Part shown: one piece after another, positions 41,508 through 52,515 of the stretch
How positions within the stretch are numbered: the first letter of the stretch is position 1
Layout: every line of letters starts with the position of its first letter
Source: Candidatus Izimoplasma sp. HR2
GTDB lineage: Bacteria > Bacillota_I > Bacilli_A > Izemoplasmatales > Izemoplasmataceae
Assembly: GCA_000753575.1 (NCBI GenBank)
Contig: JRFF01000010.1
Span: 1 to 62,950, forward strand
Direction: 5' to 3'
DNA length: 62,950 nucleotides
Translations under genes and position numbers: made by a program
The notes under the pieces: model-generated
Told to the model about the DNA's origin: nothing
Seen by the model: the letters and a program-made list of their open reading frames with translations, nothing else
Databases searched by the model: none

Positions 41508-41534
41508 TTAGCACTCTTCACTTGACAGTGCTAA
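41508..41534. promoter_or_regulatory. CIRCE element (HrcA operator)
   Basis: TTAGCACTC-N9-CAGTGCTAA matches the CIRCE consensus TTAGCACTC-N9-GAGTGCTAA with one mismatch. It overlaps the -35 of the htpG promoter. Confidence 0.9.
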
Positions 41535-41550
41535 AAAAGTAAGATATAAT
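41522..41550 (+). promoter_or_regulatory. htpG promoter
   Basis: TTGACA at 41522-41527 and TATAAT at 41545-41550 with 17 bases between are the full sigma-A consensus; start near 41557. Confidence 0.9.
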
Positions 41551-41592
41551 TACATTCGGACATTAAAAATAAATATTGATTAGGAGAAGATT

Positions 41593-43485
41593 ATGGCTAA
41601 AACAAAACAATTTAAAACTGAATCTAAAAAACTATTAGATTTAATGATTAATTCTATTTATACTCATAAAGAAATCTTTTTAAGAGAGCTTATAAGTAAT
41701 GCGAGTGATGCGATTGATAAAAGACATTACTTAAGCTTAACTAACGCTGACTTAATGGATGATTATCAAATAGTTATTGATCTTGATGAAGAAGCAAGAA
41801 CAATTACTATTAGTGATAATGGTGTTGGTTTTACTGAAGATGAACTTATTAACAACTTAGGAGTTATCGCAAGAAGTGGATCTAAAGAATTTAAAGATGG
41901 ATTAGATAATGATGATTTAGAAATCATTGGACAGTTTGGAGTAGGATTCTATAGTGCTTTTATGGTATCTAAAAAAGTTACTGTATTAACTAAAAGTGTT
42001 AATAGTGATCAAGCATATAAATGGACTAGTGAAGGAACTAGTAGTTATACAATAAGTAACGCAGAAAAAGATGAACCAGGAACTACTATTATCTTAAGTG
42101 TTAGAGATAACAATGAAGAACTTGAAGATAATTATGATGAATATTTAAGAGAATATTCAATTAAGAACTTAGTTAAGAAATATAGTGATTATGTAAGATA
42201 TCCTATTAAGATGGATATTACTAAAACTGATTACCCTGAAGATGAAAAAGGTAAAGCTATTGAATATAGTGAAACAGAAGTATTAAATTCAATGATTCCT
42301 ATATGGAAGAAAAGTAAATCAGATATTAAAGAAGAAGATTTAAATGAATTCTATAAACATCAGTTTAATGATTATACTGATCCACTTAAAGTAATTCATT
42401 CTAAAGTAGAAGGATTAACTACTTATACAAGTTTACTATTCATTCCAAAGAAACCACCAGTAGATTTATATTCTGAGAAATTTGAAAAAGGACTTCAGTT
42501 ATATAGTAAAGGTGTCTTCATCATGGATAAAAACAAACAGTTAATACCTGACTATTTCCGCTTTGTTAGAGGATTAGTAGATTCAAGTGACTTATCATTG
42601 AACATCTCAAGAGAGATGTTACAACATGATCGTCAGTTGAAGAAAATAGCTAGTCATTTAGAAAAGAAAATTAAAAATGAGCTTGAGAAAATGCAAAAGA
42701 ATGAAAGAGAACTATATAATGAGTTTTATACTAATTATGGAGTAAACCTTAAATATGGTATTTATGAAGGATACGGAGTTAATAAAGAATTACTACAAGA
42801 TTTAATTATGTTTAAAACTTCAAAATCTGATGATTTTGTAACATTAAAAGAATACACAAAAAACATTAAAGAAGAACAAAAATATATCTATTACGCATCA
42901 GGTAAAAATAAGCAATCTATTTTATCTTTACCTCAAATGGATTTAATTAAAGATAAAGATTATGAAGTACTATTATTCACAGATGATATTGATGAGTTTA
43001 TGGTAAGTATCTTAATGAAATATAATGATCTTGAATTTAAGAATGTAGCTCAAGGAGATTTAGATTTGATTGATGAATCTGAAATTGAGAAATTTGATGA
43101 ACTTGAAAAAGAGAAAAAGTCATTATTAGATTTAATAAAAGAATCATTAACTGATAAAGTAACTGATGTTAAACTATCTAAAAGATTAAAAGATAGTCCA
43201 GTATGTTTAGTTAGTGGAGAAGGTTTATCAATGGAGATGGAAAAAGTTCTTAAGAATATGCCAACTAATCCAGATGTTAAAGCTAGTAAGATACTTGAAA
43301 TAAATCCTAATCATGATTTATTTAAGACATTAGAAAAAGTAAATGAAACTAATCCTGATAAAGTTAAGGAATACGCTAAGATATTGTATTCACAAGCTTT
43401 ACTAATTGAAGGATTACCACTTGAAAATCCTGTTGAGTTTTCTAACTTAATGGTTAAGTTAATGGTAGATGCAAATAAAGAATAA
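41593..43485 (+). CDS. htpG: Molecular chaperone HtpG (Hsp90)
   Basis: This ATP-dependent cytosolic chaperone has 630 residues. The GHKL ATPase domain shows ELISNASDAIDK, ISDNGVGFT, IGQFGVGFYSAFM and GTTIILSV. The middle domain has RGLVDSSDLSLNISREMLQ, followed by a dimerisation domain. TAGGAGA precedes the ATG. The promoter carries a CIRCE operator, so heat control by HrcA is expected; in Bacillus subtilis htpG is not a CIRCE gene. Confidence 0.97.
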   Translation: MAKTKQFKTESKKLLDLMINSIYTHKEIFLRELISNASDAIDKRHYLSLTNADLMDDYQIVIDLDEEARTITISDNGVGFTEDELINNLGVIARSGSKEFKDGLDNDDLEIIGQFGVGFYSAFMVSKKVTVLTKSVNSDQAYKWTSEGTSSYTISNAEKDEPGTTIILSVRDNNEELEDNYDEYLREYSIKNLVKKYSDYVRYPIKMDITKTDYPEDEKGKAIEYSETEVLNSMIPIWKKSKSDIKEEDLNEFYKHQFNDYTDPLKVIHSKVEGLTTYTSLLFIPKKPPVDLYSEKFEKGLQLYSKGVFIMDKNKQLIPDYFRFVRGLVDSSDLSLNISREMLQHDRQLKKIASHLEKKIKNELEKMQKNERELYNEFYTNYGVNLKYGIYEGYGVNKELLQDLIMFKTSKSDDFVTLKEYTKNIKEEQKYIYYASGKNKQSILSLPQMDLIKDKDYEVLLFTDDIDEFMVSILMKYNDLEFKNVAQGDLDLIDESEIEKFDELEKEKKSLLDLIKESLTDKVTDVKLSKRLKDSPVCLVSGEGLSMEMEKVLKNMPTNPDVKASKILEINPNHDLFKTLEKVNETNPDKVKEYAKILYSQALLIEGLPLENPVEFSNLMVKLMVDANKE

Positions 43486-43490
43486 ATATA

Positions 43491-43528
43491 AAAAAACTAT
43501 AGAAAAGTTAATCTTTCTATAGTTTTTT
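43491..43528 (+). terminator. htpG terminator
   Basis: AAAAAACTATAGAAA pairs with TTTCTATAGTTTTTT. Confidence 0.9.
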
Positions 43529-43581
43529 ATTTAATAAACTATGATTTTATGCTATAATTCATATGTAGGAGGTGGAAGACA

Positions 43582-44655
43582 ATGAAAACACCACATAAAT
43601 GTAATATTTTGCCATTTAGTATTGAATATACAGAAAACATAATAAGATTACTATATGAAGCATCTGTTCAGTATGGAGAATATAAAGGTAAACTAAACTC
43701 ACTGGGTATTGATAAACACTATTTCTTAATGTCAGTTATTAAAAAAGATAGTTATAAATCTACGCAAATAGAAGGAACAACAATTTCTCAATCAGAATTA
43801 TTTACTATAGAATATAAAAAAGAAGTAAATGATGATTATAAAGAAATAGTAAACTATATTGATGCTTTAAAATATGGAACTAATAAGGTTAAGAAAGATG
43901 GGAAAATATCTATTGAACTTGTAAATAAGATGCATAAGATATTATTATCAAGTGTAAGAGGGAAAAACAAGAAACCAGGGCAGATAAGACAAATCCAAAA
44001 TTGGATTGGTCCTACCGGACAAACAATTGAACTTGCAAGTTTTATTCCACCAGTTCCTGAAGAAGTATTAGATCTTATGAGTAATCTTACTGAGTATATG
44101 AATACAAGCTATAATGTTCCAGACTTAATAGCTCTTGCAATTGCTCATGCTCAATTTGAAACAATTCATCCATATCATGATGGAAATGGAAGACTAGGTA
44201 GAGCATTAATACCTCTACAATTAGCTGTTATTTCAAATGATGAACCAATATTATTTGTTTCTGAAGTAATTGAACAGTATAAACCTTCATATATAAGAGG
44301 ACTAAATAATACAAGAAAAGGAAACTATAGTAGTTATATTGAATTTTTCTTACAATGTGTAGTGGATCAATGTTACTCGTATTCTAGAAAAATAGAGATG
44401 ATTAACATACTCAAGACAAAAGATATGGAAGTAATATTTTCTATAATAAAAAATGAAAATGCTTTAAAAATATATAAACTACTGTTGGAAAAAGTTGTTA
44501 TTTCTTCAAATCAAGTAGTTGAATCATTAGATGTGTCAATTCAAACAGCTAGAGTATATATTAATAATTTAATTGATGTTGGTATTTTAAAAAAAGTTTC
44601 AAATGAACACAGGTATGTATATACAGAACTTTATAATATTTTCATAGGAAATTAA
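43582..44655 (+). CDS. Fic family AMP-transferase, class II, with C-terminal winged helix
   Basis: The Fic core motif is HPYHDGNGRLGR at 196-207, with the catalytic His. An inhibitory helix precedes it with S60-x3-E64-G65 (STQIEG), the class II self-inhibition motif. The last 70 residues form a winged helix (VVESLDVSIQTARVYINNL). Such Fic-HTH proteins AMPylate targets, often themselves or gyrase-type proteins; target unknown. Promoter TGCTATAAT at 43550-43558 and AGGAGGTGG site; single gene. Confidence 0.9.
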   Translation: MKTPHKCNILPFSIEYTENIIRLLYEASVQYGEYKGKLNSLGIDKHYFLMSVIKKDSYKSTQIEGTTISQSELFTIEYKKEVNDDYKEIVNYIDALKYGTNKVKKDGKISIELVNKMHKILLSSVRGKNKKPGQIRQIQNWIGPTGQTIELASFIPPVPEEVLDLMSNLTEYMNTSYNVPDLIALAIAHAQFETIHPYHDGNGRLGRALIPLQLAVISNDEPILFVSEVIEQYKPSYIRGLNNTRKGNYSSYIEFFLQCVVDQCYSYSRKIEMINILKTKDMEVIFSIIKNENALKIYKLLLEKVVISSNQVVESLDVSIQTARVYINNLIDVGILKKVSNEHRYVYTELYNIFIGN

Positions 44656-44698
44656 TCTATTATAAGATAGTATATATAATATAAATAGGGGTGATGTA

Positions 44699-45178
44699 AT
44701 GGATATTGTAATAGAATTAATATTAGAAATAATTTTTGCTGCGATTGAATATAAATATGATTCAAAATCAAATGGTAGAAAGATGGATATAACAAGTCAT
44801 AAGAAGAAGAGAATATCAAATATTTACGAACTAAAAAAACAAGAACATAAGTTCTTTTTATTAGTCGCAGTATTGCTATATATTTATTATGAAGAAGATA
44901 TGAACTTTAGTGTTCAAGAAAAACAAAAAGTTAGGAAGTATATTAGGTTATCAAGAGTCATTACTCATAAAAGAACTAGAAAAGATTTAAAGAGAATGAT
45001 TAAGTATAAAGTTAATATGCAAAACTTAAAGAATATTATAAGTGATTATAGTCTTACTCAAGAAGAAGTTAATGAAACATTTAAACTAATTGAAAAACAA
45101 ATGTCAAGACGAGATAAAGAGTTAAAATATTATAGCTTACTTAGAAGTATTCAATCTACACTCTTAGGAGAATTTTAA
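44699..45178 (+). CDS. Hypothetical protein, 159 residues
   Basis: The protein starts with a short hydrophobic helix (IVIELILEIIFAAIEY) and continues with a basic, helical sequence (HKKKRISNIYELKKQEHKF, then a LLVAVLLYIYYEED segment). The end contains a helical repeat (SLTQEEVNETFKLIEKQM). I recognise no family. AGGGGTGATGTA gives a ribosome site. It lies 43 bases after the Fic gene and may share its transcript. Confidence 0.55.
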   Translation: MDIVIELILEIIFAAIEYKYDSKSNGRKMDITSHKKKRISNIYELKKQEHKFFLLVAVLLYIYYEEDMNFSVQEKQKVRKYIRLSRVITHKRTRKDLKRMIKYKVNMQNLKNIISDYSLTQEEVNETFKLIEKQMSRRDKELKYYSLLRSIQSTLLGEF

Positions 45179-45202
45179 AAGGAATCCAAATGGATTCCTT
45201 TA
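45178..45202. terminator. Terminator between convergent genes
   Basis: AAAGGAATCCA/TGGATTCCTTT with AA between; T-rich on both flanks, so it can serve both strands. Confidence 0.85.
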
Positions 45203-45208
45203 TTTTAT

Positions 45209-47230
45209 TTACCTATCTTTGTAGAAGGCATCAAGATGTCCTTCACTAATGAATTGAATCATTGCTTTAGTAGGAATTGGTGAAAACTGAGTACCCATAT
45301 AAAGTTCTAACTCTTCAATGATTTGTCTACTAGTTTTAACAATGGTGTAAGGTCTTTTTTTAGCCATTGTACTAACTGCGTCACAAATACTAATTATTTG
45401 AGAACCTAAAGGTATTTTATCTCCTTTTAGTCCTTCAGGATATCCAGCACCATTCCACCATTCATGGTGGTATTTTACAAGGATAGCTATTTTCTTTAAA
45501 TCATCAGATTTATTTAAGATTTCATATCCGAAGATAGAATGGTTTTTAATTTCTTCATATTCTTCTAAAGTAAGTTTTGAAGGTTTATTAATTATTGAAC
45601 TATCAACACCTACTTTACCAATATCATGAACGACACCAGCCCAGTAAATATCATGTGCTTCTTTTTCATCTAATCCACATAGCTTAGCTATTTCATTTGA
45701 TAGATAAGCAACTTCTTCACTATGTCCACCAGTGTATTGATCAAATAACTCTAGTGTTCTGATTAGACTTAGTACTATATCATTTTTTAAACTTATATTT
45801 TTATAGTTTAAATAGTTAATCGAGAAGAAACTATTCATTAATTTTTGGAATGATTTTAAGTTTTCAAATTGAGACCTATTAAATTTCTTACCACTATTTT
45901 TACTAATATCAAAGCTAATTCCACCAATTGTATTATCATCAATATATATTCCGAATCTAATAGCTTCACTCATTTTCGGATAGATATTAATAAATTCATC
46001 GTATTTATCTCCAAGTGTAGTTTTAACTGACTTATCTTCATATCCAACATGAAATGGATTATCTACATCAATATAGTCAGTTTTATCAGTTCTAAATTTA
46101 AAGGAATTAAGAACATCAACATCGTATCCAACAGCAGAAATAAATTTTACATAAGGGTCTTCTTTAATATAACAGGTAGCAAAGTCATAGTTATCAAAAA
46201 TATTACATGCAATTTTAAATATTCTAGCTAAGTAATCTTCTTGGATCTTAATATCAGTTCCTAAAATATCATCAGAAAGTTTTAATAATGACTCTGTAGA
46301 ATAAACTAATCTTTCAAGTTTTATTGAAGATTGTTTTAAAGCAGTGTTATTATTTTTTAATTCATTTATAATCATCATTACAAGTGAAGCCATTAAAGAT
46401 AAAACTAATAAGTAAACAATTATACTATATTGTATAAATGCAAAATCAGGATTTTCAATTAAAGCTATTAAAAAATACTGATAGATAATCATATATAAAA
46501 AGTTAATAATTAATATCATTTTATAATTGAAGAAGAAAGCAATTATAATGTAATATAACATTAATATATATGCGAAATTAGAATAATTAAATAATTCAAA
46601 TGTATTACTAAATAATGCACTAGTAACAACAATGAAAGTTCCAATTAAGATTATATTTAAGATAGTTTGTCTAATTGAAAAATCTATTTTTTCATTATAA
46701 TAATAGGAATGAATGAGAGTTGTTCCAAATACAATAACTCCAAAAAGATAACCAAATGCCCATTTAATAAACATTCTAATAATATCAACATCAGGTTGGA
46801 TTATAAATGACATCGTAGTTATTATACCTCCAGAAAAAGCACTTAATACAATAATACTAATCACATAAACAATAATAGTTTTAGTACTTATAATTCCTCT
46901 TACTACAAAATATTCCATTGTTCTTGAGAAAATATATACAAATCCAATAGCTATTAAGGCAAAAACTAATGATACAACAATTAAAGTTATTAATGCTTCG
47001 TCAATAAAAATCATTCTTGAAATTATAGTACCAATTAAGACTGAACCAAAGATATAAGGTAAGATTTTATTATCAAATTCATAATAAAATCCAACTGCGA
47101 AACCAATAGTTAAACATAAACAAGAAAATACATATACTCCTGTATTAAAAGAATAATTTATTAATGTAGTTATAACTAGAATTATTCCAATAATAATTCC
47201 TCTTTGAATATCTGAAAGATTTCTAAGCAT
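45209..47230 (-). CDS. Membrane HD-GYP domain protein with GAF-like sensor
   Basis: The 673-residue protein has about eight N-terminal membrane helices (to about residue 290), a coiled linker, a GAF-like domain (about 330-470) and an HD-GYP domain. Catalytic residues are seen in GVVHDIGKVGV and in HHEWWNGAGYPEGLKG, with GYP intact. HD-GYP proteins hydrolyse cyclic di-GMP or other cyclic dinucleotides. No GGDEF protein is in this window. AGGTGA seven bases upstream supports the ATG at 47230 rather than GTG at 47239. Confidence 0.88.
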   Translation of the reverse strand: MLRNLSDIQRGIIIGIILVITTLINYSFNTGVYVFSCLCLTIGFAVGFYYEFDNKILPYIFGSVLIGTIISRMIFIDEALITLIVVSLVFALIAIGFVYIFSRTMEYFVVRGIISTKTIIVYVISIIVLSAFSGGIITTMSFIIQPDVDIIRMFIKWAFGYLFGVIVFGTTLIHSYYYNEKIDFSIRQTILNIILIGTFIVVTSALFSNTFELFNYSNFAYILMLYYIIIAFFFNYKMILIINFLYMIIYQYFLIALIENPDFAFIQYSIIVYLLVLSLMASLVMMIINELKNNNTALKQSSIKLERLVYSTESLLKLSDDILGTDIKIQEDYLARIFKIACNIFDNYDFATCYIKEDPYVKFISAVGYDVDVLNSFKFRTDKTDYIDVDNPFHVGYEDKSVKTTLGDKYDEFINIYPKMSEAIRFGIYIDDNTIGGISFDISKNSGKKFNRSQFENLKSFQKLMNSFFSINYLNYKNISLKNDIVLSLIRTLELFDQYTGGHSEEVAYLSNEIAKLCGLDEKEAHDIYWAGVVHDIGKVGVDSSIINKPSKLTLEEYEEIKNHSIFGYEILNKSDDLKKIAILVKYHHEWWNGAGYPEGLKGDKIPLGSQIISICDAVSTMAKKRPYTIVKTSRQIIEELELYMGTQFSPIPTKAMIQFISEGHLDAFYKDR

Positions 47231-47406
47231 TTTAATCACCTCAATTATTTTATTATATCATAAACATTAAAAAAGACTAAAATAAGATTAATATATGTAG
47301 GTTACTTAATATAATATGTAGCTTACTATTATATATTACTAAATAACTTATCTAAAATGACAGGTGTGTTATAATAGTAATGAATAATAGAACGGAGGTA
47401 TGACTA

Positions 47407-47736
47407 ATGACGAAATTAGAAATTTTAGAAAAAATCCATTTCGACAAAGCTCATGTTTCTTTAAATCCCTATTTCTTTGGGAATGAATACGAAGAAAAAG
47501 GTGTTTTAATTTTACTCAAAATTGAGGAAGGTAGTGACTTTGATTATTTAGACATTGAAAACATTTGTTTCCAATGTCCAACAATTGAATCTCACCCAGA
47601 TTTAATCTCAATGATTTTATTCTTATTTGATAGTGATAATAAGATATATGATTATAGTATCGCATCTACAAAATTTAAAGTTACTAGAAGTGATATTTTG
47701 AAGTATGAAGAATTAATAGGAGAAATTATAGACTAG
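47407..47736 (+). CDS. Hypothetical protein upstream of the ABC exporters
   Basis: This is a 109-residue acidic protein with no membrane segment (LEILEKIHFDKAHVSLNP...ESHPDLISMILFLFD). An extended -10 promoter TGTTATAAT lies at 47367-47375, and ACGGAGG precedes the ATG. It is 10 bases upstream of the first ABC gene and probably co-transcribed. Function unknown; a small regulator of the exporter is conceivable. Confidence 0.6.
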   Translation: MTKLEILEKIHFDKAHVSLNPYFFGNEYEEKGVLILLKIEEGSDFDYLDIENICFQCPTIESHPDLISMILFLFDSDNKIYDYSIASTKFKVTRSDILKYEELIGEIID

Positions 47737-47746
47737 AGGTGGAAGA

Positions 47747-49993
47747 ATGCTTAAATTACAAAATGTTTCAAAGTATTATACTGGTAATGATGTAGTTGCG
47801 CTTGGGTTACGAAAAGTAAACCTAGAATTTAAATTGGGAGAATTTGTCGCAGTTACTGGTGAATCAGGTAGTGGGAAAAGTACGTTATTAAATGTAATAA
47901 GTGGATTGGATTCTTATGAAGATGGTGAAATGTATGTCAATGGTGAAGAGACATCGTATTTCAGTATAGAAGAATGGGAAGCATTTAGAAGACAATACAT
48001 TGGATTTGTATTTCAAAGTTATAACATTATAGATTCTTATAGTGTACTTGAAAATGTAATGATTGCTTTAACGATTCAAGGTTATGATAAAGATACTAGA
48101 AAAGAAAGAGCGTTAAAGCTAATTGATCAAGTAGGTTTATCAACTCATATTCATCATAAAGCATCTAAATTATCAGGTGGACAAAAACAACGTTGTGTTA
48201 TAGCACGAGCACTCGCAAAAGATTGTCCGATAATAGTTGCCGATGAACCGACAGGGAATTTAGATAGTGATTCAGGTAGAAATATTTTATCTTTACTAAA
48301 AGAAATATCTAAGAATAAACTAGTTATTGTAGTAACTCATAGTTACGAACAAGTCTCTGAATATGCGACTAGAAAAATTAGATTATTTGATGGTGAAGTT
48401 GTAGAAGATAAAGAAGTTAAGAAATTTGAAGAAGCAGAACTTGTTAACCATGTAGAGAGTTATACAATGACTTGGATTAACTTAATAGGTATTTCTTTAA
48501 GAAACTTATTTAGAACTCCAAGAAGAACGATATTTACTTTGGTGGTATCTATCTTCATTGTTGTTATCTTTACTTTTAGTTATGGAAGTTATACAAGTGA
48601 AACTAGTAATATAAATAATGATTTTTATTTCGGATACTTTAACAATGTATCCGAATCTAGAATAGTAGTAACTAAGTTTGGTAACTTAGCTTTTACTCCA
48701 GAAGAAATTTTAGCTATAGAAGATATAGATTTAGTTAGAACTGTAGTACAAGATGATGTAATTATGGATTCTATAATTATGATGTACTATGAAGAATATG
48801 AATGGATTGGAACTTTTGAGAGCTATATGAACCCAGCTTTAATGCTGGATTCAAGTCAGTTAGTAGAGGGTAGATTACCAAGTAGTGAATTTGAAGTTGT
48901 TATTCAAGAAGATGATGACTTAAGTATAGGTGACGTTATCCAACTTGGATTTAGTTATCCAAGATGGGGAGAGGGAGATGATACCCAAACTATTCCAGAT
49001 GACGCTATGAACTTTACTATCGTTGGTATGGTTCAACCAAAATCAGCAAATACTTGGAGAGGATTAATGTATTTCCATGAAGACTTTATAAATAGTGAAG
49101 TTGTATATAAAAATGCATATTATGGAGATTATGAATCTAGAATTGAGTTTTCTTTAAAATATGAAGAAGAGACTGTTAGTTGGTTAACTAATGAGTATAT
49201 TAAGATAGATGATAATATACCTGATGGTGAGGTATATATTAATGAAGATTCTTTATTAGAATATTTATATGTTACTATACCAGGATATGATCCAGAGGTT
49301 GACGGAGTGGCTCTTAGCTTGCTTTCAGGAAAAGTATTTAATTTAGAAGCAAAATCTGTCTTTGAGTTAGATCAAATAGAAGTAGAAGTTACTGGATTTT
49401 TTACACTTGCTGAAGAAGAATATTCTAATGTAGCTATGAATAGTAATACATTAGAATTATTAATGCAAGAAGAAAAGTATCAAATGACAGTACTTGTACT
49501 TGATGCATATGATGCTGAAAAAGTTATGAGTGATCTTCAAGCTTTAGGATTTAATACAATATATCCTGTAGCTGTAGGAAATGAGATCACAGCTATTATA
49601 GCTATAGCTACAACTATCTATTTAGGATTTATATTAGGATTCTTAATGATAGTTATTTACTTTATTAGTTATGTTGTTCTTAAGAATGTACAAAACTCTA
49701 AGAAAAAGGATTATTTAATCTTTAGATCTATTGGAGCTAGTAAAAGAGATTTAAACAGAGTTACAATACTAGAATTATTCATAACAACAATAATGGCATA
49801 TGCAATTACTATGTCGTTACTATTTGTTAATGAATTCTATGATACATGGATTCCACAATATTTACGCTACTTTACGGTTGGTAGTTATTTATTCATATTC
49901 TTCTTATTAAGTGTCCTTGCTCTATTGCTTGGTAATAGATTTAATAAGAAATTATTTAGTGATTCAGTGATTACGTCACTGAGACAGGAATAG
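47747..49993 (+). CDS. ABC transporter, fused ATPase and FtsX-like permease (1)
   Basis: The 748-residue protein fuses a MacB/LolD-type ATPase with an FtsX-type permease. The ATPase shows GESGSGKST Walker A near 41, LSGGQKQR signature and [12 protein letters not shown] Walker B. The permease has one helix near 255, a large extracytoplasmic domain and three C-terminal helices. Such proteins export peptides or act by mechanotransmission (MacB, BceAB). It is eight bases from a second fused protein of the same type, so the two probably form a heterodimer. Confidence 0.9.
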   Translation: MLKLQNVSKYYTGNDVVALGLRKVNLEFKLGEFVAVTGESGSGKSTLLNVISGLDSYEDGEMYVNGEETSYFSIEEWEAFRRQYIGFVFQSYNIIDSYSVLENVMIALTIQGYDKDTRKERALKLIDQVGLSTHIHHKASKLSGGQKQRCVIARALAKDCPIIVADEPTGNLDSDSGRNILSLLKEISKNKLVIVVTHSYEQVSEYATRKIRLFDGEVVEDKEVKKFEEAELVNHVESYTMTWINLIGISLRNLFRTPRRTIFTLVVSIFIVVIFTFSYGSYTSETSNINNDFYFGYFNNVSESRIVVTKFGNLAFTPEEILAIEDIDLVRTVVQDDVIMDSIIMMYYEEYEWIGTFESYMNPALMLDSSQLVEGRLPSSEFEVVIQEDDDLSIGDVIQLGFSYPRWGEGDDTQTIPDDAMNFTIVGMVQPKSANTWRGLMYFHEDFINSEVVYKNAYYGDYESRIEFSLKYEEETVSWLTNEYIKIDDNIPDGEVYINEDSLLEYLYVTIPGYDPEVDGVALSLLSGKVFNLEAKSVFELDQIEVEVTGFFTLAEEEYSNVAMNSNTLELLMQEEKYQMTVLVLDAYDAEKVMSDLQALGFNTIYPVAVGNEITAIIAIATTIYLGFILGFLMIVIYFISYVVLKNVQNSKKKDYLIFRSIGASKRDLNRVTILELFITTIMAYAITMSLLFVNEFYDTWIPQYLRYFTVGSYLFIFFLLSVLALLLGNRFNKKLFSDSVITSLRQE

Positions 49994-50001
49994 GTGATAT
50001 C

Positions 50002-52425
50002 ATGATAAAACTAAATAAACTAGAGAAATATTATAACCGTAATAAAAGTAATGAAATTCATGTAATAGATAATATTAATTTAACTTTACCTGAAAAAGGA
50101 TTAGTAGTATTACTTGGTCCTTCAGGTAGTGGTAAAACAACACTATTAAATGTACTAGGTGGATTAGATAAAGTACACAGTGGAATGATTCAATTTGATA
50201 ACACACAGATTAATAGATATAAATCAAGAGTGTGGGATGAAATTAGAAATAAACATGTAGGATATGTTTTCCAAAATTATAATTTATTAAATTCAATGAC
50301 TGTTTATGATAATATTGCGATAACTTTAAATATGGTTGGAGTAGTTGATAAAAAAGAAATTGATAAAAGAATAGATTATATATTAGAGAATATTGGTATG
50401 GCTAATTATCGTAAAAGAAGAGCAAGCCAATTATCTGGCGGGCAACAACAAAGAGTTGCGATAGCTCGCGCTTTAGCTAAGAATCCGAAAGTTATTATTG
50501 CGGATGAACCTACTGGGAACTTAGATTCAAAAAATACAATAGATATTATGAATATCATTAAGAATATCTCTAAAACTAAATTAGTAGTATTAGTAACGCA
50601 TGAAAAAGAAATCGCAGATTTCTATGCGGATAGAGTAATAACACTTAGTGATGGACAAATAATAAGTGATATCCAAAATACTTCAAATGGTGAATTAGAT
50701 GTTCAACATGATACTGATATTTATTTGAAGGATTTAAATAAATTATCTACTTTAGAAGATATAAATAATAATTTAACTGTTTACTCAGATGAAGATATTG
50801 AGTCTAAATTTGATGTGAAATTAATAATTAAAAATAAAACTATCTATTTAGATATTAGTAATGATAATTATAAAAAAGTACAATTACTTGATAAAGATTC
50901 TGAAATAAAAGTATTTAATAGACATTTTGAAAAAGTTAATAAAACTTCTTTTGAAGATTCTGAATTTAATTTAGAAGCTATAAGTAGTGAAGATTTAACC
51001 GTGTCCAATAAATCAGTAGTTACTGTAAAAGAATCAGTTAGTATAGCTTGGAAGAGAATCACAGGTTTATCTAGGCTTGGTAAGTTATTCTATTTAGGAT
51101 TTATAGGTGGAGCAATGTTAGTTGCTATCGCTATTGGATTACTTGCGAATGTTTATTATTTTAATCCTGATTCTTTCTTAAGTGCATCTGATGATACAGT
51201 AATAATTAAATTTGAAGAACAAACATATGATGAGTTATTAGCACTTGAAGGTGTTGGATCTATTGGATATGTCAGTTTAATTACTGATTCAACCAAGTTT
51301 ACTTTAGATATGCCAAAGCTTTACCAAGCTTGGCGAACAGAGTCTTCATATTCTGGATACGGCGTTAGAAGCGAATATGTTAGTTCTGGAGAGATAATCA
51401 AAGGAAGAAACGTTGAAGCTTATGATGAGATTGTTTTTGATAAAGTATTAGTTGATAAAATGTTAAAATCTGGAGACTTTAAAAATATTGGAATAACTAC
51501 TTATGATGCTTTAATGAGTGTTGATATTATCTTAACGTTTAAAAATAATGGAGATACTTATGAATACATTATTGATATAGTAGGTATTAGTGATACAGCT
51601 AGTCCAGTATTTTATGCAAAAGAAGAAACTATCTTTATGCTTCAAACAGGAATACCTGTTTATGAAGTATTTGAAGATTTGATTACTTTAAGTGAAGGTA
51701 CTGTACCTAGTGACGTTAATGAAACATTAACTATTGATGATCCATTAAACGAGATTCCAATCGCACTTCGTGGATTTAAAATGTTAACTAAAGACTTTAC
51801 TGTTTCTGGATTATATACAGCAACTGAAGAAGTTCCAACTGTGTTAGTTCCGTTTGAATTATTAAAAGAATTTTACTTTAACACTAATTATACTGTTAAA
51901 GGGACAGATATTTTCCTTCATTCAACAAATGTAGATAGCAGTCTTGTTTACCTTGGTGGAGAAGATATTACTGCAATAAGTTTATTTGATGAAGAGGAAG
52001 CTGACTATAAAGTTCAAAGATTATTTGATAGCTTAGGTATAACTATATTTACTTTAGTTACACTTGCAGCGTCAGCATTAAGTTTCTATTTCATTATTAG
52101 ATCTTCATTAATTTCAAGAATTTATGAAGTTAGTGTTTATAGAGCTTTAGGAGTAGCTAAAAAAGATATCTTAAAAATGTTTATTACTGAGATTATCTTA
52201 ATAACTACTATTACATCGCTTGTTGGTTATATCGCGATGACTTACTTATTAATGAATTTACAAGGTGTAGTTGAAGACTTTGTAGAAGTATTCCATATCT
52301 CATTCTTTAGTATTACTGGTGGTATATTACTAATCTATGTTATAAATATTATTTCTGGATTATTACCTGTTTCTAACTTGCTTAGAAAAACACCGGCTGA
52401 AATATTAAGTAAATACGATTTCTAA
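50002..52425 (+). CDS. ABC transporter, fused ATPase and FtsX-like permease (2)
   Basis: This is the partner of the preceding gene, 807 residues. Walker A is GPSGSGKTT, signature LSGGQQQR and Walker [16 protein letters not shown] linker of about 130 residues lies between the ATPase and the first membrane helix (near 365), longer than in the partner. Three C-terminal helices end in [17 protein letters not shown], a tail common in FtsX-like permeases. A strong terminator follows. Confidence 0.9.
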   Translation: MIKLNKLEKYYNRNKSNEIHVIDNINLTLPEKGLVVLLGPSGSGKTTLLNVLGGLDKVHSGMIQFDNTQINRYKSRVWDEIRNKHVGYVFQNYNLLNSMTVYDNIAITLNMVGVVDKKEIDKRIDYILENIGMANYRKRRASQLSGGQQQRVAIARALAKNPKVIIADEPTGNLDSKNTIDIMNIIKNISKTKLVVLVTHEKEIADFYADRVITLSDGQIISDIQNTSNGELDVQHDTDIYLKDLNKLSTLEDINNNLTVYSDEDIESKFDVKLIIKNKTIYLDISNDNYKKVQLLDKDSEIKVFNRHFEKVNKTSFEDSEFNLEAISSEDLTVSNKSVVTVKESVSIAWKRITGLSRLGKLFYLGFIGGAMLVAIAIGLLANVYYFNPDSFLSASDDTVIIKFEEQTYDELLALEGVGSIGYVSLITDSTKFTLDMPKLYQAWRTESSYSGYGVRSEYVSSGEIIKGRNVEAYDEIVFDKVLVDKMLKSGDFKNIGITTYDALMSVDIILTFKNNGDTYEYIIDIVGISDTASPVFYAKEETIFMLQTGIPVYEVFEDLITLSEGTVPSDVNETLTIDDPLNEIPIALRGFKMLTKDFTVSGLYTATEEVPTVLVPFELLKEFYFNTNYTVKGTDIFLHSTNVDSSLVYLGGEDITAISLFDEEEADYKVQRLFDSLGITIFTLVTLAASALSFYFIIRSSLISRIYEVSVYRALGVAKKDILKMFITEIILITTITSLVGYIAMTYLLMNLQGVVEDFVEVFHISFFSITGGILLIYVINIISGLLPVSNLLRKTPAEILSKYDF

Positions 52426-52431
52426 AATATG

Positions 52432-52465
52432 CATCTTCATACTTTCAAAGTATGAAGATGTTTTT
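52432..52465 (+). terminator. Terminator of the ABC operon
   Basis: CATCTTCATACTTT pairs with AAAGTATGAAGATG, followed by five T. Confidence 0.92.
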
Positions 52466-52515
52466 ATATAAAAAATACTAATTAATATATAAGACATATA
52501 TCCAGATAATTAAGT

